Shown: piece after piece, positions 1-7,085 of the stretch
Position numbering within the stretch: position 1 is the stretch's first letter
How the letters are laid out: every line of letters starts with the position of its first letter
DNA from: Flavobacterium hercynium
GTDB taxonomy: Bacteria; Bacteroidota; Bacteroidia; Flavobacteriales; Flavobacteriaceae
Length of the DNA stretch: 32,720 nt
Reading direction: 5' to 3'
NCBI RefSeq assembly: GCF_002217285.1
Contig: NZ_MUGW01000049.1
Coordinates: 1 to 32,720, forward strand
The notes under the pieces: generated by a model
Database searches by the model: none
What the model saw: the letters and a program-made list of their open reading frames with translations, nothing else
What the model was told of the DNA's origin: nothing
Position numbers and translations under genes: made by a program

Positions 1-25
1 AAACTTTGATTTTTTCTCCTTCCAT
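1..25 (-). CDS. Start of a truncated gene, last seen gene of the injection-system operon
   Basis: On the minus strand an ATG at 25-23 opens a frame reading MEGEKIKV before the window ends. Its ATG overlaps the TGA of the 858-aa gene by one base (TGATG), the usual mark of translational coupling, so it is probably the next gene of the same operon. Eight residues are too few to assign a function. Confidence 0.5.
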
Positions 26-2601
26 CATTTGCTTTGGGTATAAGTTGTTTCAGGACCATAAATTGTTTTAGGACTAAGTAGTAAAAATTTCTCTTTAAAT
101 TGTTGATTAGAAGGAGAGTTAATTTTTCTTTTATGTGCCATAGTAACCAGGGTTATTGTAATTTCTGCACCTAGCCATTTTACATCAACTTTTTTATAAT
201 TTCCTTTTCCTTTTTCTATTCCATGTTCTTCTGTATAACGAATTCCAGTAGTAGCAGCTCCTTCTACTTTAAAGGTCTCTTGATCCGCTTCATTAGTTGG
301 AATAGTATTTCCTTCCATTTGGGAAACATTGGCAATGAAAATAACTTCCTTTTTCTTTATTCCTGCTTTTATTGTAAATGTTAAATCTACAACTGCTTTT
401 TGTTTCGTGTTTGGGGCAAAGCCATCAATTTCATTATAGGATAATCCTATGTCATAGTTTAGCGCAACGCCAGTTTCTACAAGAATATATAGATCAAGTG
501 AAGTAAGTTCCTTTACAAATTCTGATCCCCATTTTATTATAGCGCCTACAAGTCCTCCAAATTTATCTGCATTTGCAACTAAATCTACGCCTATTTTTAA
601 ACCAATTAAAGGTTTAAAACCTGCTGCTCCAGTAAAGTCTACAACAGGTTGTTTATTCTTTTTAGCATAGTCATATTTCCATTTTAGTAGAAACACAACA
701 GCTGGCGGATCTATATCGAATGTCATTTTTTTAACTGTTGATGTAGAGATAGCCGCGGAGGTAACATTTTTTTTGTCAACTTTAAAGATTTCGGCAAATC
801 CCGCAATCGAATTGTAAGTATCGATAATTTTTTCTATATTTTTTACGAAATCTAAAGAAATTTGTTCGTAAAAAGCCCCTCCATTTATAGTGTATTTTAT
901 ATTTAAAGAATATCCTACACCTCCTTTTTCTATCAGTTTTCCAGTTTGTTCCGCTTTAATTCCTCGAAATTGATATTCACCTAAACCTTGATTTAATCGT
1001 GTAACTGTTGTATTTTCAGCTTTTACTCTAAAACCAGCCATTGTTGTAATAATAAAAGCCAATTCCCATTCTATATCAGGTAAAATGGTTAAGTTTAAAT
1101 AATTTTGATGACGACAGGATAAAGCATTTATTTTTATCTGAGAGTACCTTGATATTTTAGAAAAGTTATTTGGTAACCAAAAATATTGCATCATGTTTAA
1201 TCTTTCATAATCAAAAAAAACGGTACCTTCTAAATTTTTAGATTGCTCGCCAATGCTTATATTTTTAGGCAATTTTGTTTTATCAAAAGAGAATATTTTT
1301 TTCCCGTGATCATTATCTTTCCCAGCGTATCGGCATTCAGCAGCATCACTATCCTGATCTACTTTTAAGCTAAATTTTTTAGGTTCGGAGCCTAGTATTA
1401 ATCCAATTTCAACATTCGAATTATAACTTACTCCAGGCTCTTCCTTAAAAATTTCTACTGTTTCGGTTTTTTCACCTTTTTCATATTCTAGTGTAATTCC
1501 GGTATATTGGCAATGATGAAAAGCGCTTTCGTTTGTTTCTACAGCTCCAACGACAGAAACCTTGTTGCTTACTTCATTAGGTGCGGCAACTATATTACTA
1601 TTTATATCGACGTTTAAATAATTCTCATCAAAACCTTCAAAAATAGTTCCTGTCTTCTTAGATTTTATAATAGGAAATATTTTTAATTTTTTCCCGCCTT
1701 CCTTCTCCCATATGGAATCAACTAATATTTCTACTTCTATTTTTTGAATGTATTGCTCTTTTTCTACAATGTTATCTGTTTTACTTTGATCATTTTTTAT
1801 CAATTCATCGATCACCATTTTGCCAATATCATTTTTCTTTGGTTTTATTAAAGTAACCTCTTTTACAAAATCTACTTTGCCGGAAAAACTCAATTGATCA
1901 TTAAAACTCAATAAATCTCTATCATTTAGTTGTATTTCTACTTCTTGTCCATACATATCAGACGTGTAGATATGTAGTATAACCTTAGACATAAAACCAA
2001 TGGTTTCAGTGATTGGTCGATACTCAAAATCTGTCCATTCTGTTTTTAATACTTGCGGTGTACCAATTGCTTTTACATATATTCCATAAGGTATATCACC
2101 TTTTGCACCTTCTTTTTCGTGAAATACTTCAAGCCATGCCATGCCGCCGCCTACTAAAAATGAAGGAAATGAAACCTTTTTTGTGCCATTAGTTTTTATT
2201 TCCTCAATTCCTTTTTTAAAAGATGGGTTGTGGGATAATTTATTATGATTCAGTTTGTTGCCAACTAACTGCCAGCACCAGTTTATGTTTTCATATTTAT
2301 CTAAAATTGCTAGAGATTCTTTATTCAGTTTTTCCCATTCCTGCATATTAGCATCGTAATTTTCCTGTAGCTTTTTTTTACTCCAGCCTTCTTTGGCTCG
2401 TTGTTCCCATTTTTGGCGGGCAAATTCTTGTGTTTTTTTCTTTTTCTTTTCTAGCTCTTCTATTGTTTTTTTGTCTTCCTTGTATTGTTTTATAGTAACA
2501 TAAATAGCACCTTCTTTATCTAAAACAAGAGCTCCTGTCGATGCATCATACTTCTGTCCTTTTTCTACTACTGGAATTATATGTAATTTATTATCGTCCA
2601 T
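25..2601 (-). CDS. Large unrecognised protein of a PAAR-like/LysM operon
   Basis: An 858-aa protein that I do not recognise. No signal peptide or clear membrane segment is visible. Residues about 40-105 are very rich in Lys and Glu and probably form a coiled coil. The middle and C-terminal parts look like long beta-rich stretches with scattered Cys, and a region around residues 670-730 is more hydrophobic and Gly-rich. The gene starts 6 bp after the stop of the PAAR-like 155-aa gene, and its stop overlaps the next start, so it is clearly part of the same operon. From this context it could be a structural or effector (cargo) component delivered by a contractile injection system. That role is inferred from neighbours only; no toxin catalytic motif was seen. 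Confidence 0.8.
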   Translation of the reverse strand: MDDNKLHIIPVVEKGQKYDASTGALVLDKEGAIYVTIKQYKEDKKTIEELEKKKKKTQEFARQKWEQRAKEGWSKKKLQENYDANMQEWEKLNKESLAILDKYENINWCWQLVGNKLNHNKLSHNPSFKKGIEEIKTNGTKKVSFPSFLVGGGMAWLEVFHEKEGAKGDIPYGIYVKAIGTPQVLKTEWTDFEYRPITETIGFMSKVILHIYTSDMYGQEVEIQLNDRDLLSFNDQLSFSGKVDFVKEVTLIKPKKNDIGKMVIDELIKNDQSKTDNIVEKEQYIQKIEVEILVDSIWEKEGGKKLKIFPIIKSKKTGTIFEGFDENYLNVDINSNIVAAPNEVSNKVSVVGAVETNESAFHHCQYTGITLEYEKGEKTETVEIFKEEPGVSYNSNVEIGLILGSEPKKFSLKVDQDSDAAECRYAGKDNDHGKKIFSFDKTKLPKNISIGEQSKNLEGTVFFDYERLNMMQYFWLPNNFSKISRYSQIKINALSCRHQNYLNLTILPDIEWELAFIITTMAGFRVKAENTTVTRLNQGLGEYQFRGIKAEQTGKLIEKGGVGYSLNIKYTINGGAFYEQISLDFVKNIEKIIDTYNSIAGFAEIFKVDKKNVTSAAISTSTVKKMTFDIDPPAVVFLLKWKYDYAKKNKQPVVDFTGAAGFKPLIGLKIGVDLVANADKFGGLVGAIIKWGSEFVKELTSLDLYILVETGVALNYDIGLSYNEIDGFAPNTKQKAVVDLTFTIKAGIKKKEVIFIANVSQMEGNTIPTNEADQETFKVEGAATTGIRYTEEHGIEKGKGNYKKVDVKWLGAEITITLVTMAHKRKINSPSNQQFKEKFLLLSPKTIYGPETTYTQSK

Positions 2602-2607
2602 ATTTAT

Positions 2608-3075
2608 TTATAGATTAGGTATTTGCAATCCTCCAACTTCATCCATGCTTAAGCTCATTCCTGGGTTAAGTACCTTAATGACTTGAGGATCTGAGTTTTT
2701 AACATTTTGCTTCGTAACTTCACATGTTTGTCCGTTATTCGTGATTTCGATGCAGGCACTTCCCGCTACGGCACATGTTGCTTTACTATCTTCTAATAAT
2801 GGTTTACCTTTATTACTAAGTGTAACTTTCTCATAAAAGCCATCCCATTTTGTAATAGCAGGGGAGCAAGGACTATTGTTGGTCTTCGAACAACTTCCAA
2901 AAGTGTTTTTTTCAAAAGTTTGACCTATATCTTTATCGCTTGCCATCAATTTTGATTTTGCTTCCCAGTCATTTATAAAATGTTTACTTTGTGTTTTTAC
3001 TTTCAAAGTATCGGGTGCAGTACCAAATTGGCATTTGCAGGTTGCTCCTTGACAAACTAAATGTACTTCGCTCAT
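2608..3075 (-). CDS. PAAR-like (DUF4280-type) Cys-rich protein
   Basis: A 155-aa protein with eight Cys (C8, C13, C15, C62, C70, C101, C108, C118) and the opening VCQGATCKCQFG, which resembles the DUF4280 PAAR-like family. Related proteins cap the spike of contractile injection systems, and the regular Cys pattern would suit metal binding or disulfides. The 119-aa protein just upstream has the same AT-x-K-C-x-x-G opening, so the two are probably paralogues. The gene sits 46 bp after the 119-aa gene and 6 bp before the 858-aa gene. The family call rests on motif resemblance; the spike role is inferred. Confidence 0.7.
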   Translation of the reverse strand: MSEVHLVCQGATCKCQFGTAPDTLKVKTQSKHFINDWEAKSKLMASDKDIGQTFEKNTFGSCSKTNNSPCSPAITKWDGFYEKVTLSNKGKPLLEDSKATCAVAGSACIEITNNGQTCEVTKQNVKNSDPQVIKVLNPGMSLSMDEVGGLQIPNL

Positions 3076-3121
3076 TATTAGAATTTTGCTAGTTAATAAA
3101 TTTATTTTATGAAAAATTACA

Positions 3122-3481
3122 TTATTCAGGATCTACAAATTTTAACATTCCTGCTTTTTCAATTACACAATCTTGTCCAGCATTTACAATTGAAACAAGT
3201 CCGCCTTCCTTGCAAATCAATACGGATTTTGTTGTAATGTATTTACCTTCATCTGTTCCACAATTTGCGGACTTTTGCCATTTCTGTTCTAATGTTTTAA
3301 ATCTACATGCCTTTTTATGTAGACTGCAAAAAAGAAAGTCACCAATAGCTACATTATTATCAAGTATGGCATTCTTATCTTCAATCACAAATCCATTATC
3401 TTCTGAATTTAAGAAATTAGCTTCTATACAACCATATTTACATTTCATTGTTGCGCTATCTACTACTATATAATCATCCAT
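3122..3481 (-). CDS. Small PAAR-like Cys-rich protein
   Basis: A 119-aa protein with seven Cys (C14, C18, C52, C59, C74, C90, C105). Its start, VVDSATMKCKYGC, matches the opening of the neighbouring 155-aa PAAR-like protein, and both end shortly after an NxGQxC motif, so they look like diverged copies of one fold. There is no signal peptide, consistent with assembly in the cytoplasm before injection. It is 27 bp after the LysM gene and 46 bp before its paralogue. A DUF4280-type spike-tip role is likely but inferred from resemblance and context. Confidence 0.65.
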   Translation of the reverse strand: MDDYIVVDSATMKCKYGCIEANFLNSEDNGFVIEDKNAILDNNVAIGDFLFCSLHKKACRFKTLEQKWQKSANCGTDEGKYITTKSVLICKEGGLVSIVNAGQDCVIEKAGMLKFVDPE

Positions 3482-3508
3482 CTTAGAACATTTTAATAAT
3501 CATTTGGC

Positions 3509-4723
3509 TTAATTACCCCAAAACTCATCCCAAAAACTGCGTTTCTTTACGACCTTTTCATTTATAATTTCCGAACTCCAATCCATTTCTTCTGAAACAG
3601 GATTTATTATTTCTTTCTGCTCTTTTTTATGTACTTTCTCGTAAGTTTCAAACTCAATAGTAGTTATTGTATTATTATCGTTTCTAGTATTTATAAAACC
3701 CTCAATAGAAAATATGGTATTATTACTATGATTAAGCTTATAATTAAACTCCATATTATGGTGCATTCCGTCATCGAGCTTTCCAATCTCAAATGCGGCT
3801 TGTTCTAAATTGAATTTACTGTTTTTCGAAATGTTATTATTTAAATCTTCGTGGATTAGTGCAGTTTCAACAAGATTTGATTTCGGTTTAGTAATCCCTT
3901 TGCGACTAAGAAGTATTTTAGATGTTTTAGTCTGAAATTCATTAATATCTTGAAATATTTCTAAGTTATTATCATTACTTGAAAACGAAAAATCAGACGT
4001 ATAGTCCTGATATATTGGTGCAAAATAGATGGTATAGAAAGGATGTTCTTCTAAATTCCTCTTCAACAAAGGTGCGGATTGTATGCTTCTTTCAAACGAA
4101 GTGATTAACTGGGTAATTACGTTACCGCCATTGTAATATTGAAGAATGGAAGGTTTTAGGAGTTCCCATCTTTTTTGAATCGCTTCAATATTGAGTATTT
4201 CGTGTATCTGACCGTTCTTATTCAAACTCAAAACAATTGGATAGAGCGCTTTTGAAGTGGCATCGGCTAATTGTTCAACCACCATTTCCGGCTCTTTTTC
4301 ATTTACATATACCTGATTAACATGGTATTCGACAATAGAGAAATCATTGTTTATTTCTAAAAATGTAATTTGTGAAGTAAAATGTACTTTATTTAGCAGT
4401 CGATTATTTTCTTTAAAACGTATTATTGTTCCGTGTTCCTGTTTTAGACCATTTGCAGCAATTAAACGTAAACTGTTATTGTTGCCCAATATTACTTTTT
4501 TTGGAGTATTATTGTCGGATAGCTGAAGATCAGTCTCAGATGCTAAGGGTGGTAATAAAATATATTCGGTTCTTCTTATCGGTAGTCCAAATTCTACTAA
4601 GTCGGACAATTCGCAATATTTGTTATGAAAAGCTCTTGCTTCAACAGCTGGTATTCCTATCTTAGTTGCAATTACTTCTATTGTCTCACCTCGTTGAACT
4701 TTATACTTTCTAAAACTATTCAT
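3509..4723 (-). CDS. LysM-domain protein, probable injection-system adaptor
   Basis: A 404-aa protein. Residues 6-57 (KYKVQRGETIEVIATKIGIP...ILLPP) are a LysM-like module, but there is no signal peptide, so the domain probably works inside the cell. Cytoplasmic LysM proteins are common baseplate or spike adaptors in phage-tail-like systems. The rest (about 60-404) is not recognised; it ends in an acidic and aromatic tail (WSSEI...FWDEFWGN). It is the first gene of the minus-strand operon and has a good Bacteroidota -7 element (TACATTTGC) about 20 bp upstream. Function beyond LysM is inferred from the two PAAR-like genes that follow. Confidence 0.7.
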   Translation of the reverse strand: MNSFRKYKVQRGETIEVIATKIGIPAVEARAFHNKYCELSDLVEFGLPIRRTEYILLPPLASETDLQLSDNNTPKKVILGNNNSLRLIAANGLKQEHGTIIRFKENNRLLNKVHFTSQITFLEINNDFSIVEYHVNQVYVNEKEPEMVVEQLADATSKALYPIVLSLNKNGQIHEILNIEAIQKRWELLKPSILQYYNGGNVITQLITSFERSIQSAPLLKRNLEEHPFYTIYFAPIYQDYTSDFSFSSNDNNLEIFQDINEFQTKTSKILLSRKGITKPKSNLVETALIHEDLNNNISKNSKFNLEQAAFEIGKLDDGMHHNMEFNYKLNHSNNTIFSIEGFINTRNDNNTITTIEFETYEKVHKKEQKEIINPVSEEMDWSSEIINEKVVKKRSFWDEFWGN

Positions 4724-4743
4724 TTACTAAAAATCGTTAATAA

Positions 4744-4752
4744 GCAAATGTA
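4744..4752 (-). promoter_or_regulatory. Probable -7 element for the LysM/PAAR-like operon
   Basis: The minus strand reads TACATTTGC, a match to the Bacteroidota -7 consensus TAnnTTTG(C), about 20 bp before the LysM start codon. No clear -33 TTG is seen at the expected distance. The remaining bases between 4753 and 4926 are AT-rich with no other structure I can name. Confidence 0.5.
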
Positions 4753-4926
4753 AATAATATATTATAAAATAAAAATAAAATTCACAGCGTATTTCTTATA
4801 AAAAAAGAAGAGATTTTGTTGAAATCAAAAAAAAGACTGTTCTTTTTAGACAACCTTTTACTTAATGTCCAGATTTTGAATATGATTTTATATATACCTG
4901 ATTACAACAAAAGAAATAGATGTTTA

Positions 4927-5208
4927 TTAAGCATCTTTTTTTTGCTTTGGTTTCAAACTTTCATCTATTTCTTCGACTCTTTTCATAAAATCGGAAAGAG
5001 AAATTTCAAAGTATTCACATAACAATTGCAGTGTGCTAATAGAAACATTATTCTTAGCAGTCTCGATTCTGCCAATATGAAATGCCACTTTTTTACTTTC
5101 TTTTATGTCGTTATTAACTTCTAGTTGATTAACGTTCCTAAGTTCTCGATACTCTTTTGAGACAAGTGAAATTGCTTTTAGTAGTCTTTCGTTTTTATAC
5201 TGTGTCAT
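4927..5208 (-). CDS. XRE-family helix-turn-helix regulator
   Basis: A 93-aa DNA-binding protein. Residues about 12-80 fit a Cro/C1-type HTH: an initial helix (LVSKEYRELRNV), a middle part containing HIGRIETAKNNVSISTLQLLCEYF, and a closing helix (SLSDFMKRV) before a Lys-rich tail. The linker between the first two helices is longer than usual. It is divergent from the 178-aa gene across 200 bp that contain a perfect 7-bp inverted repeat 34 bp upstream of this ATG, a natural autoregulatory site. Its targets are unknown; it may control either neighbouring operon. Confidence 0.75.
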   Translation of the reverse strand: MTQYKNERLLKAISLVSKEYRELRNVNQLEVNNDIKESKKVAFHIGRIETAKNNVSISTLQLLCEYFEISLSDFMKRVEEIDESLKPKQKKDA

Positions 5209-5241
5209 AAATCAAAGAGAATGAGAAAAAAAACTCAGCGC

Positions 5242-5259
5242 AATGACAAATATGTCATT
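5242..5259. promoter_or_regulatory. Candidate operator, AATGACA-N4-TGTCATT
   Basis: A perfect 7-bp inverted repeat with a 4-bp spacer lies between the XRE regulator and the divergent 178-aa gene, 34 bp before the regulator's ATG. Size, symmetry and place suit a dimeric HTH repressor. Binding by the XRE protein is inferred. Confidence 0.45.
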
Positions 5260-5408
5260 ATGTTTTTTATCTTTACATAAAAAACGCCCTTCTACCACAG
5301 CGACAAAAATTAGTATAGAAGGTTGTACTTAATCAAACTAACGTAAAATTAACCAATCCATTATTATGAATAATTTTTCATTTTACAAGGATTGGAAATA
5401 ATGTCCGT

Positions 5409-5945
5409 ATGAAAAAAAATAAAATATCTTTTGAAACTACCTTTTGGGCACATCAGGAATTAGAAAACCCTTTTGAAGTAATTGATGCCTTTTTGGGTTG
5501 TGAAAGTCTGTCTTTCTTCAAGCAAACCTTAAGCGAAATAGTTTTTTACAGAAGTAAAGACGAAATCTATCAAAAAGAATGTCCAGGAGATGTATTTTTC
5601 ACCTATACTGCTCTTCGCTCTTTCTTGAGAGCTTGTTCGGCTCTGCAACATAAAAGCAAAAAATGGAAGGTTACCGAAGTATCCGTTGAAAAAAGATCGA
5701 TTCTATCGCAGGCTTCTCTAACAGTAGAAGAATACGAAAATCCTTTTGTTGTGTTTCAAAATGCCTTTGCAGAACATTCCTTAGCGGACTTCGAATTCTT
5801 CCTGTGTGAAATAATACATCTTTCATTACGTCCCACTATAGTAGAATTTGATTCAGATCTGCTAACGCCATATATCCATGTAATCAAAATGCTCGATGCA
5901 AGTCAGTTGTTACTAGAAAGTCAAGTAGAAAAAATTAATCAATAA
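5409..5945 (+). CDS. Hypothetical protein with an internal duplication
   Basis: A 178-aa soluble protein of unknown function. It contains two similar halves: ENPFEVIDAFLGCESLSFF...LSEIVFY near residues 18-50 and ENPFVVFQNAFAEHSLADFEFF...CEIIHL near residues 110-140. Each half is followed by a mainly helical stretch (ALRSFLRACSALQ; YIHVIKMLDASQLL), so the protein is probably a helical tandem-domain protein. No catalytic motif is visible. It starts at ATG 5409; the ATG at 5401 is closed by a stop after three codons. Divergent from an XRE regulator. Confidence 0.65.
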   Translation: MKKNKISFETTFWAHQELENPFEVIDAFLGCESLSFFKQTLSEIVFYRSKDEIYQKECPGDVFFTYTALRSFLRACSALQHKSKKWKVTEVSVEKRSILSQASLTVEEYENPFVVFQNAFAEHSLADFEFFLCEIIHLSLRPTIVEFDSDLLTPYIHVIKMLDASQLLLESQVEKINQ

Positions 5946-5976
5946 TCATTTGATTTTGAAAGTGAGACATCTTATA

Positions 5977-6003
5977 CCTAACAGGTTTTAAAAACCTGTT
6001 AGG
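5977..6003. repeat. 27-nt palindrome, CCTAACAGG type
   Basis: CCTAACAGG-N9-CCTGTTAGG, one of eight intergenic 27-nt palindromes in the window (others at 6068, 18564, 22890, 22985, 28951, 31766, 31923). Perfect 9-bp arms around a TTTT/AAAA centre. It lies shortly after the stop of the 178-aa gene. Confidence 0.85.
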
Positions 6004-6053
6004 AAATGGAAATGGAAATGGAAATGGGAATGGGAATGGGAATGGAAATGGAA
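6002..6053. repeat. GGAAAT hexamer tandem array
   Basis: About 8.7 tandem copies of a hexamer: four GGAAAT, three GGGAAT, one GGAAAT and a partial. The array lies between two 27-nt palindromes. It is a simple-sequence tract, likely to vary in copy number. No reading frame is associated with it. Confidence 0.9.
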
Positions 6054-6067
6054 TTACATCGCGTTAT

Positions 6068-6094
6068 CCTAACAGGTTTTTAAAACCTGTTAGG
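6068..6094. repeat. 27-nt palindrome, CCTAACAGG type
   Basis: Second copy of the CCTAACAGG-N9-CCTGTTAGG family with perfect arms, closing the hexamer array on its right side. Confidence 0.85.
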
Positions 6095-6145
6095 TATTTA
6101 GGAAATTCGCACTAAGTATGAAAAGACAAAAAGGAACATAAAAAA

Positions 6146-6169
6146 TCCGCCTAAATCCGCGTCATCCGC
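6146..6169. repeat. TCCGC periodic repeat
   Basis: Three TCCGC blocks at 9-10 bp steps (6146, 6156, 6165). Similar short GC-rich strings recur between flavobacterial genes. No gene is seen in 6095-6223. Confidence 0.5.
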
Positions 6170-6223
6170 GTATCTAATGATAATCTAGTTCTTTACAAAA
6201 AAAAATAGATAACTTTTCAAGAT

Positions 6224-6982
6224 TTAAAACGTAGCATACATTAGCAATCGTTTAAAAGCATAAATGGAAGGTACTTTCAGAAAATGAGCATCAATTCTCT
6301 TTTTAAATTCAATTGACAATTCCTGAAATTCATTTTCTTTTAAGCGCTCTTGATAAACCGTCAAGGCAGATCCTGCGATAAAATCAAAAAACGAATCTTT
6401 GTGCGTAGAAATCAAGGGATATACTTTTTGATAAAGTACTAGATTTTTTCCTCCGTTGTCAAAAAGAATTTTAGCGTATTCATCTAAGGTAAGAACAGGA
6501 GAGGGGCGTGTCCAATTGTTGAGGTAAGAAGCAAAAGGTTCTTCCTGTACCAACTCGAATAAAATTTTGTTTAATACATTTTCAGTTTGTTGAGGCATTT
6601 GTATCGCCAATTGTCCGCCAGGATTAAGACGCGATATAATTTTAGGAAATAAAACTTCGTGATCGTCAATCCATTGCAAGGCAGCATTCGAGAATATCAA
6701 ATCCCATTTTGTTTCCTGATCCAATTGATCGGTAATAGATAATTGTTTGAATTGAATATTTTCCTGACTAGGTGCTTTTGCCAGCATTTCTGCTGAGGAA
6801 TCGATACCAAGAACAGAAGGATTCGTAAGCTGATCCGATAATTTTTTTGTTAGTTCGCCAGTACCACAACCCAAATCAATTACTTTAAGATTAGGTTTAT
6901 CTACAATGTGGTTGGAAAGGTCTGTAAAGGGTTTATATCGATCTTCTTTAAATTCGTTGTACTTATTGGGATCCCAAGTCAT
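6224..6982 (-). CDS. tam: Trans-aconitate 2-methyltransferase
   Basis: A 252-aa SAM-dependent methyltransferase. The SAM-binding motif I VIDLGCGTGELT lies near residue 35, followed by the acidic loop GIDSS and motif IV DLIFSNAALQWIDDH. The segment LFPKIISRLNPGGQLAIQMP continues the close resemblance to E. coli Tam over the whole length. Tam methylates trans-aconitate, a TCA-cycle inhibitor formed from cis-aconitate. The gene stands alone: palindromic repeats lie downstream, and the terminator of the next minus-strand gene lies just upstream. The substrate follows from family resemblance; another small acid is possible. Confidence 0.8.
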   Translation of the reverse strand: MTWDPNKYNEFKEDRYKPFTDLSNHIVDKPNLKVIDLGCGTGELTKKLSDQLTNPSVLGIDSSAEMLAKAPSQENIQFKQLSITDQLDQETKWDLIFSNAALQWIDDHEVLFPKIISRLNPGGQLAIQMPQQTENVLNKILFELVQEEPFASYLNNWTRPSPVLTLDEYAKILFDNGGKNLVLYQKVYPLISTHKDSFFDFIAGSALTVYQERLKENEFQELSIEFKKRIDAHFLKVPSIYAFKRLLMYATF

Positions 6983-7017
6983 GATGTTTTGTTTTTTAAT
7001 GCTTCCTACTAAGTTAT

Positions 7018-7050
7018 AAAAAAAAGCTACAACAATATGTTATAGCTTTT
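7018..7050 (-). terminator. Rho-independent terminator
   Basis: The stem GCTA-AACA / TGTT-TAGC with one mismatch (7026-7046) is followed on the minus strand by a run of T. It lies about 35 bp after the stop of the delta-60 repeat gene. Confidence 0.7.
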
Positions 7051-7085
7051 CTTAATCCGAATTAATTTTAACTTAAAATAGGTCT

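Noticed and set aside
6002..6053. CRISPR-like array
   Set aside because: Units are 6 bp without spacers; it is a simple-sequence repeat.
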